This document shows positions 53,254-61,079 of a DNA stretch of 64,000 bases, in pieces. Position 1 is the first letter of the stretch; each line of letters opens with the position of its first letter. Under the pieces are notes generated by a model. It was not told where the DNA came from. It worked only from the letters and a program-made list of their open reading frames with translations, and made no database searches. This DNA is from Tissierellaceae bacterium (GTDB lineage Bacteria > Bacillota > Clostridia > Tissierellales > Tissierellaceae), in contig JALNZV010000008.1 in NCBI GenBank assembly GCA_023229175.1, forward strand, positions 29,453 to 93,452, in the 5' to 3' direction. Both the position numbers and the translations under genes were made by a program.

Positions 53254-53543
53254 ATTTTGAGTCCAAGTACATCGAACTCCTTATATGCAAGATCTGATGA
53301 ATACTTTGCCTTGTCAATCAATATGGTATCTTTTTTTGGCTCAGCATCTTTATATAAATAAACTTTGATACCATCTATTTCAAATAAATTGTATTCTTCC
53401 GGAGCCTCCGGCTTCCTTAGCCTAACGAATATCTCAGGCAAAGGACTTCAGCAACTACTGACTGCTTCTAGATATATGGTCATAGTATTTTTTCTCATCA
53501 TACGAAGATATTCCTTAGCTCCGTCTTTAATGATAATATTCAT
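53247..53543 (-). CDS. CC/Se-motif selenoprotein with in-frame UGA (Sec32)
   Basis: Reading through one in-frame TGA (53448-53450) gives a 98-residue protein from ATG 53543, which has AAAGGTGG eight bases upstream. The N-terminal 30 residues (MNIIIKDGAKEYLRMMRKN, TMTIYLEAV) continue into SSC-U-SPLPEIF and RLRKPEAPEEYNLFEIDGIKV. This is the layout of the small HesB-like CC/Se-motif family, in which the second Cys of a Cys-Cys pair is replaced by selenocysteine in some members. A hairpin begins four bases after the UGA. Treated conventionally, the sequence would be split into a start-less 64-residue frame and a 31-residue fragment, and the downstream part has no ribosome binding site. Function of the family is unknown, probably redox or metal-related. 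Confidence 0.8.
53415..53450 (-). promoter_or_regulatory. Candidate bacterial SECIS hairpin after the UGA codon
   Basis: On the minus strand, UGA (53450-53448) and AGT are followed by CCTTTGCCT (53444-53436), a 12-base loop starting GAGATATT, and AGGCTAAGG (53423-53415). The arms form eight pairs with one U-U mismatch. Position and size fit the stem-loop SelB recognises to insert selenocysteine in bacteria. Confidence 0.65.
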
Positions 53544-53661
53544 ATCTTTCGCCACCTTTCTCTATGATTATATACCCATTATATTTCAAGGAAAAACCAA
53601 AGTAAACTGTAATTATCTACAAACCGTGACTTGCAGCAAGTCATCATTTTTATTATCTCAC

Positions 53662-53690
53662 TTGATTTTAAACATATGTTCTGTTATTAT
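53662..53690 (+). promoter_or_regulatory. Probable promoter of the ComK-like gene
   Basis: TTGATT (53662-53667), 17 bases, TATTAT (53685-53690), located 50 bases before the start at 53740 in the 196-base gap between two divergent genes. Confidence 0.6.
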
Positions 53691-53739
53691 AAATATATAC
53701 CGCTACGGAACTAATACTCTATAAAAGGAGGAGAATATA

Positions 53740-54291
53740 TTGGAGAAAATACTCAAAGAAGGGCTGGTTGCCTTTGTCCCCAAATACATAGATGAAAAAG
53801 GGAATTGCACCATCCTATACGGAACAAAATCCAAGCCAAAAATTGTGGAAAAATCTGTGAGGACAGTTATTAGATTGTTGGGAAAATACTATATGATGGA
53901 CCTAGGAGAGATAAAAAAAAGATATAAAAGCGTGATATTGACATCTAATCTAATGCCTATACCCCTTAGCAAACAAGACATACTAGTACCCATAAAGACG
54001 AGAAAACCTATAATTAAAAATGACGGTGCCTTTGGATATATAAATATTAAATATGTAAAGGGAACTAAACAAGGCAATAAAACCACAGTCATTTATTTGA
54101 AAAATGGCACTGCCATCGAATGTCTATGCAGCCTCTCTACTTGGGAAAAGCATTTGCGAAACGGACGGATAATGAGTCGCTGCTACGAAGACAGAATCAT
54201 GAAAGTAGCTGAAGATGAAGAAATATACAATGCATATTTACCCGCTTCAAAGGCAGATATTGCAATGGTGCTTCGGGAAATGAGGAGATGA
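53740..54291 (+). CDS. ComK-like regulator (tentative)
   Basis: A 183-residue soluble basic protein. Its second half, with VPIKTRKPIIKNDGAFGYIN near 85-105, VIYLKNGTAIECLCSLSTWEKHL near 120-142 (two parts) and a final Arg/Lys-rich helix, lines up with the pattern of Bacillus ComK (TRP-x-x-GWI, a strand ending in NG, then S-x-x-S-x-x-x-Q). ComK is a DNA-binding activator of competence genes in Bacilli; relatives in Clostridia are little studied. TTG 53740 has AAAGGAGGAG six bases upstream, and a promoter precedes it. It is monocistronic, ended by a strong terminator. The assignment rests on motif resemblance only. Confidence 0.5.
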   Translation: MEKILKEGLVAFVPKYIDEKGNCTILYGTKSKPKIVEKSVRTVIRLLGKYYMMDLGEIKKRYKSVILTSNLMPIPLSKQDILVPIKTRKPIIKNDGAFGYINIKYVKGTKQGNKTTVIYLKNGTAIECLCSLSTWEKHLRNGRIMSRCYEDRIMKVAEDEEIYNAYLPASKADIAMVLREMRR

Positions 54292-54320
54292 ATATATTAT
54301 ACCATAATTATAAACTAAAT

Positions 54321-54360
54321 AAACAGAAGGGCACCTTGCTAATAAGGTGCCCTTCTGTTT
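54321..54360. terminator. Strong bidirectional terminator
   Basis: AAACAGAAGGGCACCTT (54321-54337) and AAGGTGCCCTTCTGTTT (54344-54360) form a 17-pair perfect stem around GCTAAT. It lies between the convergent ComK-like and hydrolase genes. Confidence 0.92.
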
Positions 54361-54946
54361 AAAGTGTTTCTATCAATTCATCTGTTGTCACTACATCGCC
54401 AATTACATAGTCAATATTTTTCAAAAATGCCTCGTGAAGGTCTACACTTGTACCTGCAACACAATCCGATACGACTATTGGCTGCACATCTCTTTGCATT
54501 GCATCTAATGCAGTAGCATAAACACAAACATTTGTTGCAGCACCTGCTATAATCAATGCCTTTTTCTTAAATGCCCTCATCAATACTTCTAAATCAGTTA
54601 AATAATATCCGCTATATCTTCTTTTAACGATTACATAATCGTCATCTTCTGGCTTTAATTCATCAATTATCTCGACTCCAGGTGTACCCTCTAAACAATG
54701 TTGTGGCTCGTTCCTTTCCAGTTCAAGTCCATAATCTACATTTTGATACCTATGGGTTTCTTGAGTATAGAAGACTGGAATATTATTTCCCTTGGCCCAG
54801 CCCTTAAGCTTTATAATGTTGGGAATAATATCTCTTCCCCCAGGACATTCGATAGGGGCACCCTCCACTATAAAGTCATTTTGCATATCGACAATAATAA
54901 GCGCACAATCCTCTACCTTTACTTTGTGTAAATTATTAATAGACAT
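54359..54946 (-). CDS. Isochorismatase/nicotinamidase family cysteine hydrolase
   Basis: A 195-residue hydrolase with the family triad: Asp in IIVDMQNDF near residue 20, Lys in VKRRYSGY near 110 and Cys in AGAATNVCVYATA near 140. The cis-peptide region and the acid-rich HCLEGTPG segment near 85 are typical of nicotinamidases and ureidoacrylate or N-carbamoyl amidohydrolases. ATG 54946 is used because AGGAGG lies eight bases upstream; the longer frame starts before it. It is 40 bases downstream of a nucleobase-type permease gene and probably co-transcribed, which suggests an amide derived from a nucleobase or nicotinate as substrate. The exact activity is not determined. Confidence 0.82.
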   Translation of the reverse strand: MSINNLHKVKVEDCALIIVDMQNDFIVEGAPIECPGGRDIIPNIIKLKGWAKGNNIPVFYTQETHRYQNVDYGLELERNEPQHCLEGTPGVEIIDELKPEDDDYVIVKRRYSGYYLTDLEVLMRAFKKKALIIAGAATNVCVYATALDAMQRDVQPIVVSDCVAGTSVDLHEAFLKNIDYVIGDVVTTDELIETL

Positions 54947-54986
54947 AATAAACCTCCTCATATATAAACCTTTTAGTTATCTAACA

Positions 54987-56045
54987 TTAAAACGCCGTAC
55001 TTAGAATTCTCGTTATAATCCCCGCAACCATGCCTATAAAAGGATCTGTCGCCGCTGTAACAATGGTAGTCACACTACCAACTATTGGCGTACCCTCTAA
55101 TCCCATAGCCATATTAACTGGGAAAACTACAATAGCACCTAATACAAACAGAAAACCTGCAATAGATTGATTTGGTACATATCTTGCTATCCTTGGAAGC
55201 AATTTTGCAAAGAGAATTGCTGCAATTATGAGCATCATAATAATGCCGCTGGTAATAGGATTTGGAGCAACAGCCGTACCACTTATGATTGCCTCCACAG
55301 GACCTCCGCCAAAGAATGCACTAACCGAGTCAGCTAAACCTGAGTAAAGCGTAACTAAATCCACATTTACCGGCTTATTGGCGAGCCCTCCTGTAATACT
55401 GGCATAAGCAATATTACCGCCAATTTGCAAAGTTACCAAAGCTAGTGTACTTCTAACGATATAGGGGCTAAATTTAAACTTTAGGGGAATTAACTTTTCA
55501 TATTCTAGATTAACAGGCTCCTTATTTTCCGACAACTTTTCACTATTGACAATAAACCATACAATGGAGCTTGAGAAAACACTTATAACTATTGTATACA
55601 CTAGGTTGTCTGTTAGAAAATATGTCAGTATGGCAGTTACAAGGGATATGGCTCCTGTAAGTTTTTCTTCCTTGAACATTTCAATTCCGACTTTTGCCAG
55701 TATTATGCCTACACCTGCCATCATCCCATTTAAAATTGACGGCCCAATGAAATCAATAGTAGGTTGCAGCAAACCTATACCACCTATTAAAGCCATGATG
55801 ATGCCCGTATAAAACACAATATTTAACCTTTCACTTCTATCTCTGCCTATTGTCCCTGCTAAAACTATGGATTCTGCTTGAAATGAGATTGGAGCAACTT
55901 GTCCAAATGCCAACATCCCAATTGGACCAACTAGAAATGCCAATGCCGTTGGAAATGCTGCAAATCCAAATGTCAGGGCAAGTAAACCTTGGGGTAATCC
56001 ATTGACAACAACTGCAATCGCAGCCAAAATATCTTGAAAACTCAT
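54987..56045 (-). CDS. NCS2-like permease (putative nucleobase transporter)
   Basis: A 352-residue integral membrane protein with ten or more helices. GAVIVFPVN-, GGGPVEAIISGTAVAPNP- and NIAYASITGGLANK-like segments and the repeated AFGQVAPISF/GP-x-x-NGMMAGVG features resemble the AzgA/NCS2 purine permease fold, though it is shorter than most (430-550 residues). Substrate unknown. It lies upstream of the cysteine hydrolase on the same strand and divergently from a LysR regulator, so a small uptake-and-hydrolysis unit is likely. Confidence 0.72.
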   Translation of the reverse strand: MSFQDILAAIAVVVNGLPQGLLALTFGFAAFPTALAFLVGPIGMLAFGQVAPISFQAESIVLAGTIGRDRSERLNIVFYTGIIMALIGGIGLLQPTIDFIGPSILNGMMAGVGIILAKVGIEMFKEEKLTGAISLVTAILTYFLTDNLVYTIVISVFSSSIVWFIVNSEKLSENKEPVNLEYEKLIPLKFKFSPYIVRSTLALVTLQIGGNIAYASITGGLANKPVNVDLVTLYSGLADSVSAFFGGGPVEAIISGTAVAPNPITSGIIMMLIIAAILFAKLLPRIARYVPNQSIAGFLFVLGAIVVFPVNMAMGLEGTPIVGSVTTIVTAATDPFIGMVAGIITRILSTAF

Positions 56046-56266
56046 TTTCTTGACCCCCTTAATATAATATTTACTTTTAAATCTGCATAGTCAGGGTATA
56101 TAATACACCTAAACTAAATTATATTGATGCCATGGCTCAATTATCAAATGTTTGGTTAAGTATGTGAAGTTCTTCTGTTAATTAAATTATAGCATTAGAT
56201 AGTTAAAGCGTGAAATACATAATTTCTTATAATATCAATAGGTTTTGCCTATATGGAGGTATAAAT

Positions 56267-57163
56267 ATGAATTATAATAAGCTACGCTATATCGTCACCG
56301 TTGCCGAGACTGGAAACTTTACTATAGCAGCGAAAAAACTTTTTATATCACAGCCTTCCTTGAGCCAATCAATTAAGAATGAAGAAAAAAGAATTGGCAC
56401 CCCCCTATTTGATAGAACTCAGAGTCCAATAGCCTTGACCGATGCAGGAACAGAATACGTTTTATGGGCAAAACAAATATTATATATGAATGAAAACTTA
56501 GAAAAGCGTTTACAGGACTATGCTTCTAAAGAATTGACCGTTATAAAAATGGGAATTCTCCCTGAGTTTAGTGCATTTATTCTACCTGAACCCTTAAAAG
56601 TTTTCAGAGAAGAAGTACAAAACTGTTTTGTCCAGATACGAGAATTAAGCAGCAGCGATTTGAAAAAGAGTATCGAAGAATCAGAGCTGGACTTCATAGT
56701 CGGGCTTACACACCCTGATGCTTATAAATATTTTAATATACCACTTTTTGATGAAAAAATCGTCTTGGCTGTAACTCCTGATTTTATGCCTGCCGACAAG
56801 AACAGCAAAGAAGTCAATCTTGCCGAGTTTTCCGAGGCTCCATTTGTAATGATGGAGGAGGGACAATTTCTTTATAGGGTTTCCCATGACCTTTGTATGA
56901 GTTCAGGATTTGTACCTAGAACTGTAGTGGAATGTTATAATTTAGAGACTGCCTTGAGGCTAATTAAGGCTGGGGTAGGAGTCTCTGTTATTCCAGATTT
57001 GATGGCAAGGCTCATAGATGGATTGCAATATTACGATATTAAGGGAGCGACACCGCAATCCCAGATATCCATCGTTTTTCGCAGAGATAAATACCTTACA
57101 AAATCGACCAAAAGACTAATTAGGTTAATCAAAAAAGGAACAAACAGTCAGGCACCTTGCTAA
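56267..57163 (+). CDS. LysR family transcriptional regulator
   Basis: A 298-residue LysR-type regulator. The winged-helix domain occupies about 1-60 (KLRYIVTVAETGNFTIAAKKLFISQPSLSQSIKN in two parts, then GTPLFDR), and the ligand-binding domain covers about 90-290. ATG 56267 has TGGAGGT seven bases upstream; a longer frame from 56210 lacks such a site. Divergent from the permease-hydrolase pair across a 221-base gap, it probably controls that pair. No clear T-N11-A operator could be picked out in the gap. Two bases separate its stop from the convergent sigma-factor gene. Confidence 0.9.
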   Translation: MNYNKLRYIVTVAETGNFTIAAKKLFISQPSLSQSIKNEEKRIGTPLFDRTQSPIALTDAGTEYVLWAKQILYMNENLEKRLQDYASKELTVIKMGILPEFSAFILPEPLKVFREEVQNCFVQIRELSSSDLKKSIEESELDFIVGLTHPDAYKYFNIPLFDEKIVLAVTPDFMPADKNSKEVNLAEFSEAPFVMMEEGQFLYRVSHDLCMSSGFVPRTVVECYNLETALRLIKAGVGVSVIPDLMARLIDGLQYYDIKGATPQSQISIVFRRDKYLTKSTKRLIRLIKKGTNSQAPC

Positions 57164-57165
57164 TT

Positions 57166-57717
57166 TCAGTCTATTATCCTCTCCCTTAGCTTCTCCATGG
57201 CCCTTGTTTTGGTGTTGACTACTGTCCTATAGGACACACCTAATAATATGCCTATGTCCTCTATCTTCATCTTTTCTAAATAGAATAACTGGACTACATC
57301 CCTTTGTCTTTTTGTCAGTCCCCCTAATATCCCCTCCAACAATTGGCTCTGTTCCGTATCCAAAATCAACTCTAAAGGCCCTCTATCTTCCGACACCAAT
57401 AGATCGATTAATTCCATATCGCCGTCCCCTACCATTTCATTTAAACTGTAGTGTGCCTTTTTCTTGTTCTTATCCAAATACATATACCTGAGCATAGTCT
57501 TTACATACCCTAAAAAATGTACACCCTTTGCGGCATCAAAGTCCCCTATACATTCTAAAACCTTCACATTTCCATCTTGAATCAGGTCGTCGTATTCATT
57601 GTGCCTATTGTAGTATTTTCTAATAGAAGAAATAATCAAGGGCTGCAGTCTATTTATTATCTCCTCCTTTGCCATAATATCCCCTTCCCTAGCATTAAAA
57701 AGCAATTTATCAAACAT
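57166..57717 (-). CDS. Sigma-70 family RNA polymerase sigma factor
   Basis: A 183-residue sigma factor with only regions 2 and 4, ECF-like in size. Region 2 (about 20-90) has EYDDLIQDGNVKVLE and HFLGYVKTMLRYMYLD; region 4 (about 125-180) has LTKRQRDVVQLFYLEKMKIEDIGILLGVS (two parts) and a helix-turn-helix. No anti-sigma gene is adjacent. Similar short sigma factors are in some genomes linked to YvrJ/DUF2922 clusters; the set at 50345-50975 is 6 kb away, so a link is speculative. A hairpin region precedes it on the capD side. Confidence 0.87.
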   Translation of the reverse strand: MFDKLLFNAREGDIMAKEEIINRLQPLIISSIRKYYNRHNEYDDLIQDGNVKVLECIGDFDAAKGVHFLGYVKTMLRYMYLDKNKKKAHYSLNEMVGDGDMELIDLLVSEDRGPLELILDTEQSQLLEGILGGLTKRQRDVVQLFYLEKMKIEDIGILLGVSYRTVVNTKTRAMEKLRERIID

Positions 57718-57815
57718 ATGTTTCTCTCCTTTTTAACTAGAGTATAGTTAAAAGGTAGAAACAATTGAAAAGCTGACTAACACAAAGTCACAGGGTTATA
57801 TTGCAGGACACATTA

Positions 57816-57842
57816 AAAGTCCCTATAAAATATAGGGACTTT
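57816..57842 (-). terminator. Hairpin between capD-like and sigma genes
   Basis: AAAGTCCCTATA (57816-57827) pairs with TATAGGGACTTT (57831-57842); on the minus strand it is followed by TTTTAATG. It is a second possible stop for read-through from the capD-like gene, 100 bases before the sigma gene. Confidence 0.6.
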
Positions 57843-57884
57843 CATATAGTCATCATATGAATTTGTAAAAAACCTAGTAACTGC

Positions 57885-57919
57885 GAAAAAAATAGACAAG
57901 GTGCATACACCCTGTCTAT
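57885..57919 (-). terminator. Terminator of the CapD-like gene
   Basis: On the minus strand ATAGACAGGGTG pairs with CACCTTGTCTAT (one G-U pair) across TATG and is followed by TTTTTTT. It overlaps the stop codon of the CapD-like gene. Confidence 0.8.
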
Positions 57920-59769
57920 ATACTGCTTGTACTTATACCATTATCCGTATAATTTGGTACCATGGTCTTGACGAATTCTCTTACATCATCATCTGTGCCA
58001 TTTTGTATTACTTCGTTGGCATTATCCAAATATTTGAGAAGCAGCCTATAATCAGTAAATATGGGCTTACCTATGAATATCTTGTGGTGTTTCGTAGTTG
58101 AAATACCCTCTTCATCTAGGAGCAATTCTTCAAATAGCTTCTCTCCAGGTCTTAAGCCCGTAATCTCGATGGGAATATCTATATCTGGTTCAAATCCCGA
58201 CAGCCTAATTAAGTCCCTTGCCAAATCCAGTATTTTCACTGGCTCTCCCATATCTAATATAAATATCTCCCCACCAGTTGCCATGGCACCTGCCTGTATA
58301 ACCAACTGCACAGCCTCTGGAATAGTCATAAAATATCTAATTACATCTTCGTGGGTCACTGTAACTGGCCCGCCCTCTGCAATTTGCTTCTTAAATAAGG
58401 GAATGACACTTCCATTGCTGCCCAGCACATTGCCAAATCTAACGGCAACAAAATCCGTCTCGCTTACCCTATCAATGGACTGTACAATCATCTCACAAAT
58501 TCTTTTACTTGCACCCATGACATTTGTTGGATTTACTGCTTTGTCCGTGGAAATCATGACAAACTTGTCCACATTATACTTATCTGCTGCCTGTGCCAAA
58601 TTAAGGGTTCCAAATACATTGTTTTTGAGAGCCTCCTTTGGACTAAATTCCATAAGTGGTACGTGTTTGTGAGCCGCAGCGTGAAACACAACATCTGGCC
58701 TTTCCCTAGCCATCAGTTCAAATATCCTGTCTTTGTCTCTTACAGAGGCAATATAAGTTTTTAAATCAAGGTTTTTATGCTGTCTTAAAAGCTCATTTTG
58801 TATCTCATAGGCGTTGTTCTCGTAAATATCTAAGATAATGAGCCGCCTGGGACTAAATCTAGAAATCTGCCTACAAAGCTCAGATCCAATGGACCCACCC
58901 CCACCAGTTACCAGCACAACCTTATTCGTCAGATAGGTGCTTATTTCCTCTAAATCAACCTTTATCTCATCTCTGCCCAAAAGGTCTTCGATGTCCACAT
59001 CCCTGATATTGTTGATACTTACCTTACCGTCTATTAACTCAAACATTCCAGGTACAATCCTTAGCTTGCACTTTGTTTCCTTTGCAATCTCCACAATATC
59101 CTTTATTTCTCTCCTTGAAGCAGAAGGCATGGCTATTATTATCTCGTCTATTTTAAGGCTCTTTGCCTTCGCTACAATATTATTCCTAGTACCCACTACA
59201 GGTACTCCGTTTATCATTTGACCCTGTTTATCGTTGTTGTCGTCTATAATGGCGACGGGTCTACTGTTTAATTGAGTATGATTCTTGTACTCCCTAATAA
59301 CCATAGCACCTGCATCACCACCGCCAATTATCATTACAGATTTATGCTTTGAATGGTTAAATATATTGCCCCCAACTGTGGAAAATGCCCTAAAACTAAA
59401 TCTCACTCCCCCGATTAAAAACATATCCAATAATGCTACAAGTACATAAATACTCCTTGGCAGCATATCCTTGCTAATAACCATATAGCTTAATACTGCG
59501 GCATTGGATAACACGCTTGCCATGACAATAGTCATAAGCTCCTCTATGCTGGCGTATTTCCACACAGGCTTATATAGTTTTAGAAAGAAAAATACAATAA
59601 GCTTAATTGCTGTTATGTACAAAAAATGTTCTCTGTATTTTAAAAAATAAGAGGTAAATTGCTTCCCTACTATATCTCCTTCAAACCTTATATATAGGGA
59701 AAGTATGTAAGATATATTAATCAATACTGCATCTAAAAATAGTAATGTAATGGTTTTTCTCTGTTTCAT
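57916..59769 (-). CDS. Nucleoside-diphosphate-sugar 4,6-dehydratase, CapD/WbpM type, membrane-bound
   Basis: A 617-residue inner-membrane enzyme. Four helices (about 10-120) precede a Rossmann domain (about 135-260, MIIGGGDAGAMVI) and a catalytic SDR domain (about 285-580) with GGGGSIGSEL near 290. The usual Tyr-x-x-x-Lys pair appears as MGASKR in NVMGASKR, the Met-x-x-x-Lys variant of the PglF/WbpM group, which dehydrate UDP-GlcNAc-type sugars to begin synthesis of deoxyamino sugars. ATG 59769 is preceded by GAGGTG; the frame begins nine bases earlier with GTG. It lies downstream of the Wzz-like and O-antigen-ligase-like genes. Confidence 0.88.
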   Translation of the reverse strand: MKQRKTITLLFLDAVLINISYILSLYIRFEGDIVGKQFTSYFLKYREHFLYITAIKLIVFFFLKLYKPVWKYASIEELMTIVMASVLSNAAVLSYMVISKDMLPRSIYVLVALLDMFLIGGVRFSFRAFSTVGGNIFNHSKHKSVMIIGGGDAGAMVIREYKNHTQLNSRPVAIIDDNNDKQGQMINGVPVVGTRNNIVAKAKSLKIDEIIIAMPSASRREIKDIVEIAKETKCKLRIVPGMFELIDGKVSINNIRDVDIEDLLGRDEIKVDLEEISTYLTNKVVLVTGGGGSIGSELCRQISRFSPRRLIILDIYENNAYEIQNELLRQHKNLDLKTYIASVRDKDRIFELMARERPDVVFHAAAHKHVPLMEFSPKEALKNNVFGTLNLAQAADKYNVDKFVMISTDKAVNPTNVMGASKRICEMIVQSIDRVSETDFVAVRFGNVLGSNGSVIPLFKKQIAEGGPVTVTHEDVIRYFMTIPEAVQLVIQAGAMATGGEIFILDMGEPVKILDLARDLIRLSGFEPDIDIPIEITGLRPGEKLFEELLLDEEGISTTKHHKIFIGKPIFTDYRLLLKYLDNANEVIQNGTDDDVREFVKTMVPNYTDNGISTSSI

Positions 59770-59851
59770 AATTAACACCTCTAACTACAATTTTCACTAC
59801 CTGTAATAATTATATCAAAATATTAAGTATTTTACCATGGAAATACAAAAC

Positions 59852-59868
59852 GGGACATGGACTGTCCC
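59852..59868 (-). terminator. Weak terminator after the Wzz-like gene
   Basis: GGGACA (59852-59857) and TGTCCC (59863-59868) form a short stem; on the minus strand GTTTTG follows. It is in the 105-base gap between the Wzz-like and CapD-like genes. Strength uncertain. Confidence 0.5.
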
Positions 59869-59874
59869 TTCTCT

Positions 59875-61059
59875 TTATTCTTCAGTTGACTGCCAATATT
59901 CTATGAAAAATGCTGCAAATACTCCAATCATCAATCCCAATACGGCGGATATGGCAAGATTTAATGCCTTCCTTGGCCCTACAGGTACTGTAGTTGGATA
60001 TGCCTTTGAGATAATTGTTATGCTGGATTCTCCGATTTGTGCTGACTCAGTAACCCTCAATTCTTCATATTTTTTCATAAATGCTTCATATGTCTGCTGT
60101 GCAATATTTACCTTTTGTGATATGATATTTTCCTTGTGCTTTTTATCTTGAAGTTCCACCTGTAAATCCTCGATTTCACCTTGCAATTCTTCTATAGTAT
60201 TTTGTATGCTATCATAAGTTGTTTCCGCTTCTGCTAATTCAATCTTTAATGTCTTTGTACTGTCATCTATAAGTATATTCCCAGACTCTCTATTAAGTAC
60301 TATGCTACTTCCCCTAGAGGAAGACTTTTCTGATGCCTCTATGGCAGATTGAAGACTGGCATTCTTTATATTTAAATCCTTCAATTGAGATTTATAGGCT
60401 GTTATCTGGGCAAGCTTGGCATTTAACTCCAATTCCACCTCAGAAGCACTTCTTGGCTGTGAAAGTAATTCCTTTTGCTCAAGTAACGCCTCATCATAGT
60501 AAGCCTTTTCCTTCTCCATCTGATCCTTTACATATTCAGATGAAGATGTAGCCCTCTTTCTTATATTGTCAGAGACTACCTCAATAAAGTTCTCCCCTAC
60601 CTTGTTGACTATCATAGCAGCCCTTTCAGGGTCAGCACTAGTTCTCTTTATCTTAATAAGTTGGGTATCCTTTACTGTTTCAAGGGTTATCTTTCTGGCA
60701 AAGGATTCAACCGTAAATTCGTCTTCAAGATGTAAATCTTCCATGGTTCTGTTGATAACTGCTGGAGTCTTTATTTGCTCCTTGTAGGTCTCAATATTCA
60801 TACTGGGGTATTTTGCCATGCTATCCAACATACTTTCCACATTTCCAGTACTGATAGTATTGCTATTAAGATTTTCGCTGGAATTAGAAGCCATAAGTAT
60901 CATCTCTACTTCGTAAACGGGCTTGGCTATAAAAAAACTATATATCCCCACTAAGGCAATTGATACTGCTGTAATCACGGCAATTAAATTTTTTCTTTTA
61001 ATCAGTATTTCAATTAATTCCCTGAGACTTATCTCTTCCATGCCTTGCTGCTCACTCAT
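59875..61059 (-). CDS. Wzz/GumC-like chain-length determinant protein (no kinase domain)
   Basis: A 394-residue membrane protein. TM1 (about 30-50), an extracellular region with a long coiled coil (about 170-330), and TM2 (about 360-383) ending in EYWQSTEE. The segment MEEISLREL near the start closely matches the N-terminus of the tyrosine autokinase at 26570, so the two Wzz domains may be related. Unlike that protein, this one ends after TM2 and has no BY-kinase, so it would need a separate kinase. Its likely job is controlling polysaccharide chain length. It is 20 bases after the O-antigen-ligase-like gene, in one operon. Confidence 0.85.
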   Translation of the reverse strand: MSEQQGMEEISLRELIEILIKRKNLIAVITAVSIALVGIYSFFIAKPVYEVEMILMASNSSENLNSNTISTGNVESMLDSMAKYPSMNIETYKEQIKTPAVINRTMEDLHLEDEFTVESFARKITLETVKDTQLIKIKRTSADPERAAMIVNKVGENFIEVVSDNIRKRATSSSEYVKDQMEKEKAYYDEALLEQKELLSQPRSASEVELELNAKLAQITAYKSQLKDLNIKNASLQSAIEASEKSSSRGSSIVLNRESGNILIDDSTKTLKIELAEAETTYDSIQNTIEELQGEIEDLQVELQDKKHKENIISQKVNIAQQTYEAFMKKYEELRVTESAQIGESSITIISKAYPTTVPVGPRKALNLAISAVLGLMIGVFAAFFIEYWQSTEE

Positions 61060-61079
61060 TACTTATCACCTTCGCTTCC

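Noticed and set aside
53247..53441. A stand-alone 64-residue protein starting with TTG at 53441
   Set aside because: It has no ribosome binding site and lacks the N-terminus; the upstream frame with a good site continues into it through a single UGA, so it is the 3' part of the selenoprotein gene.
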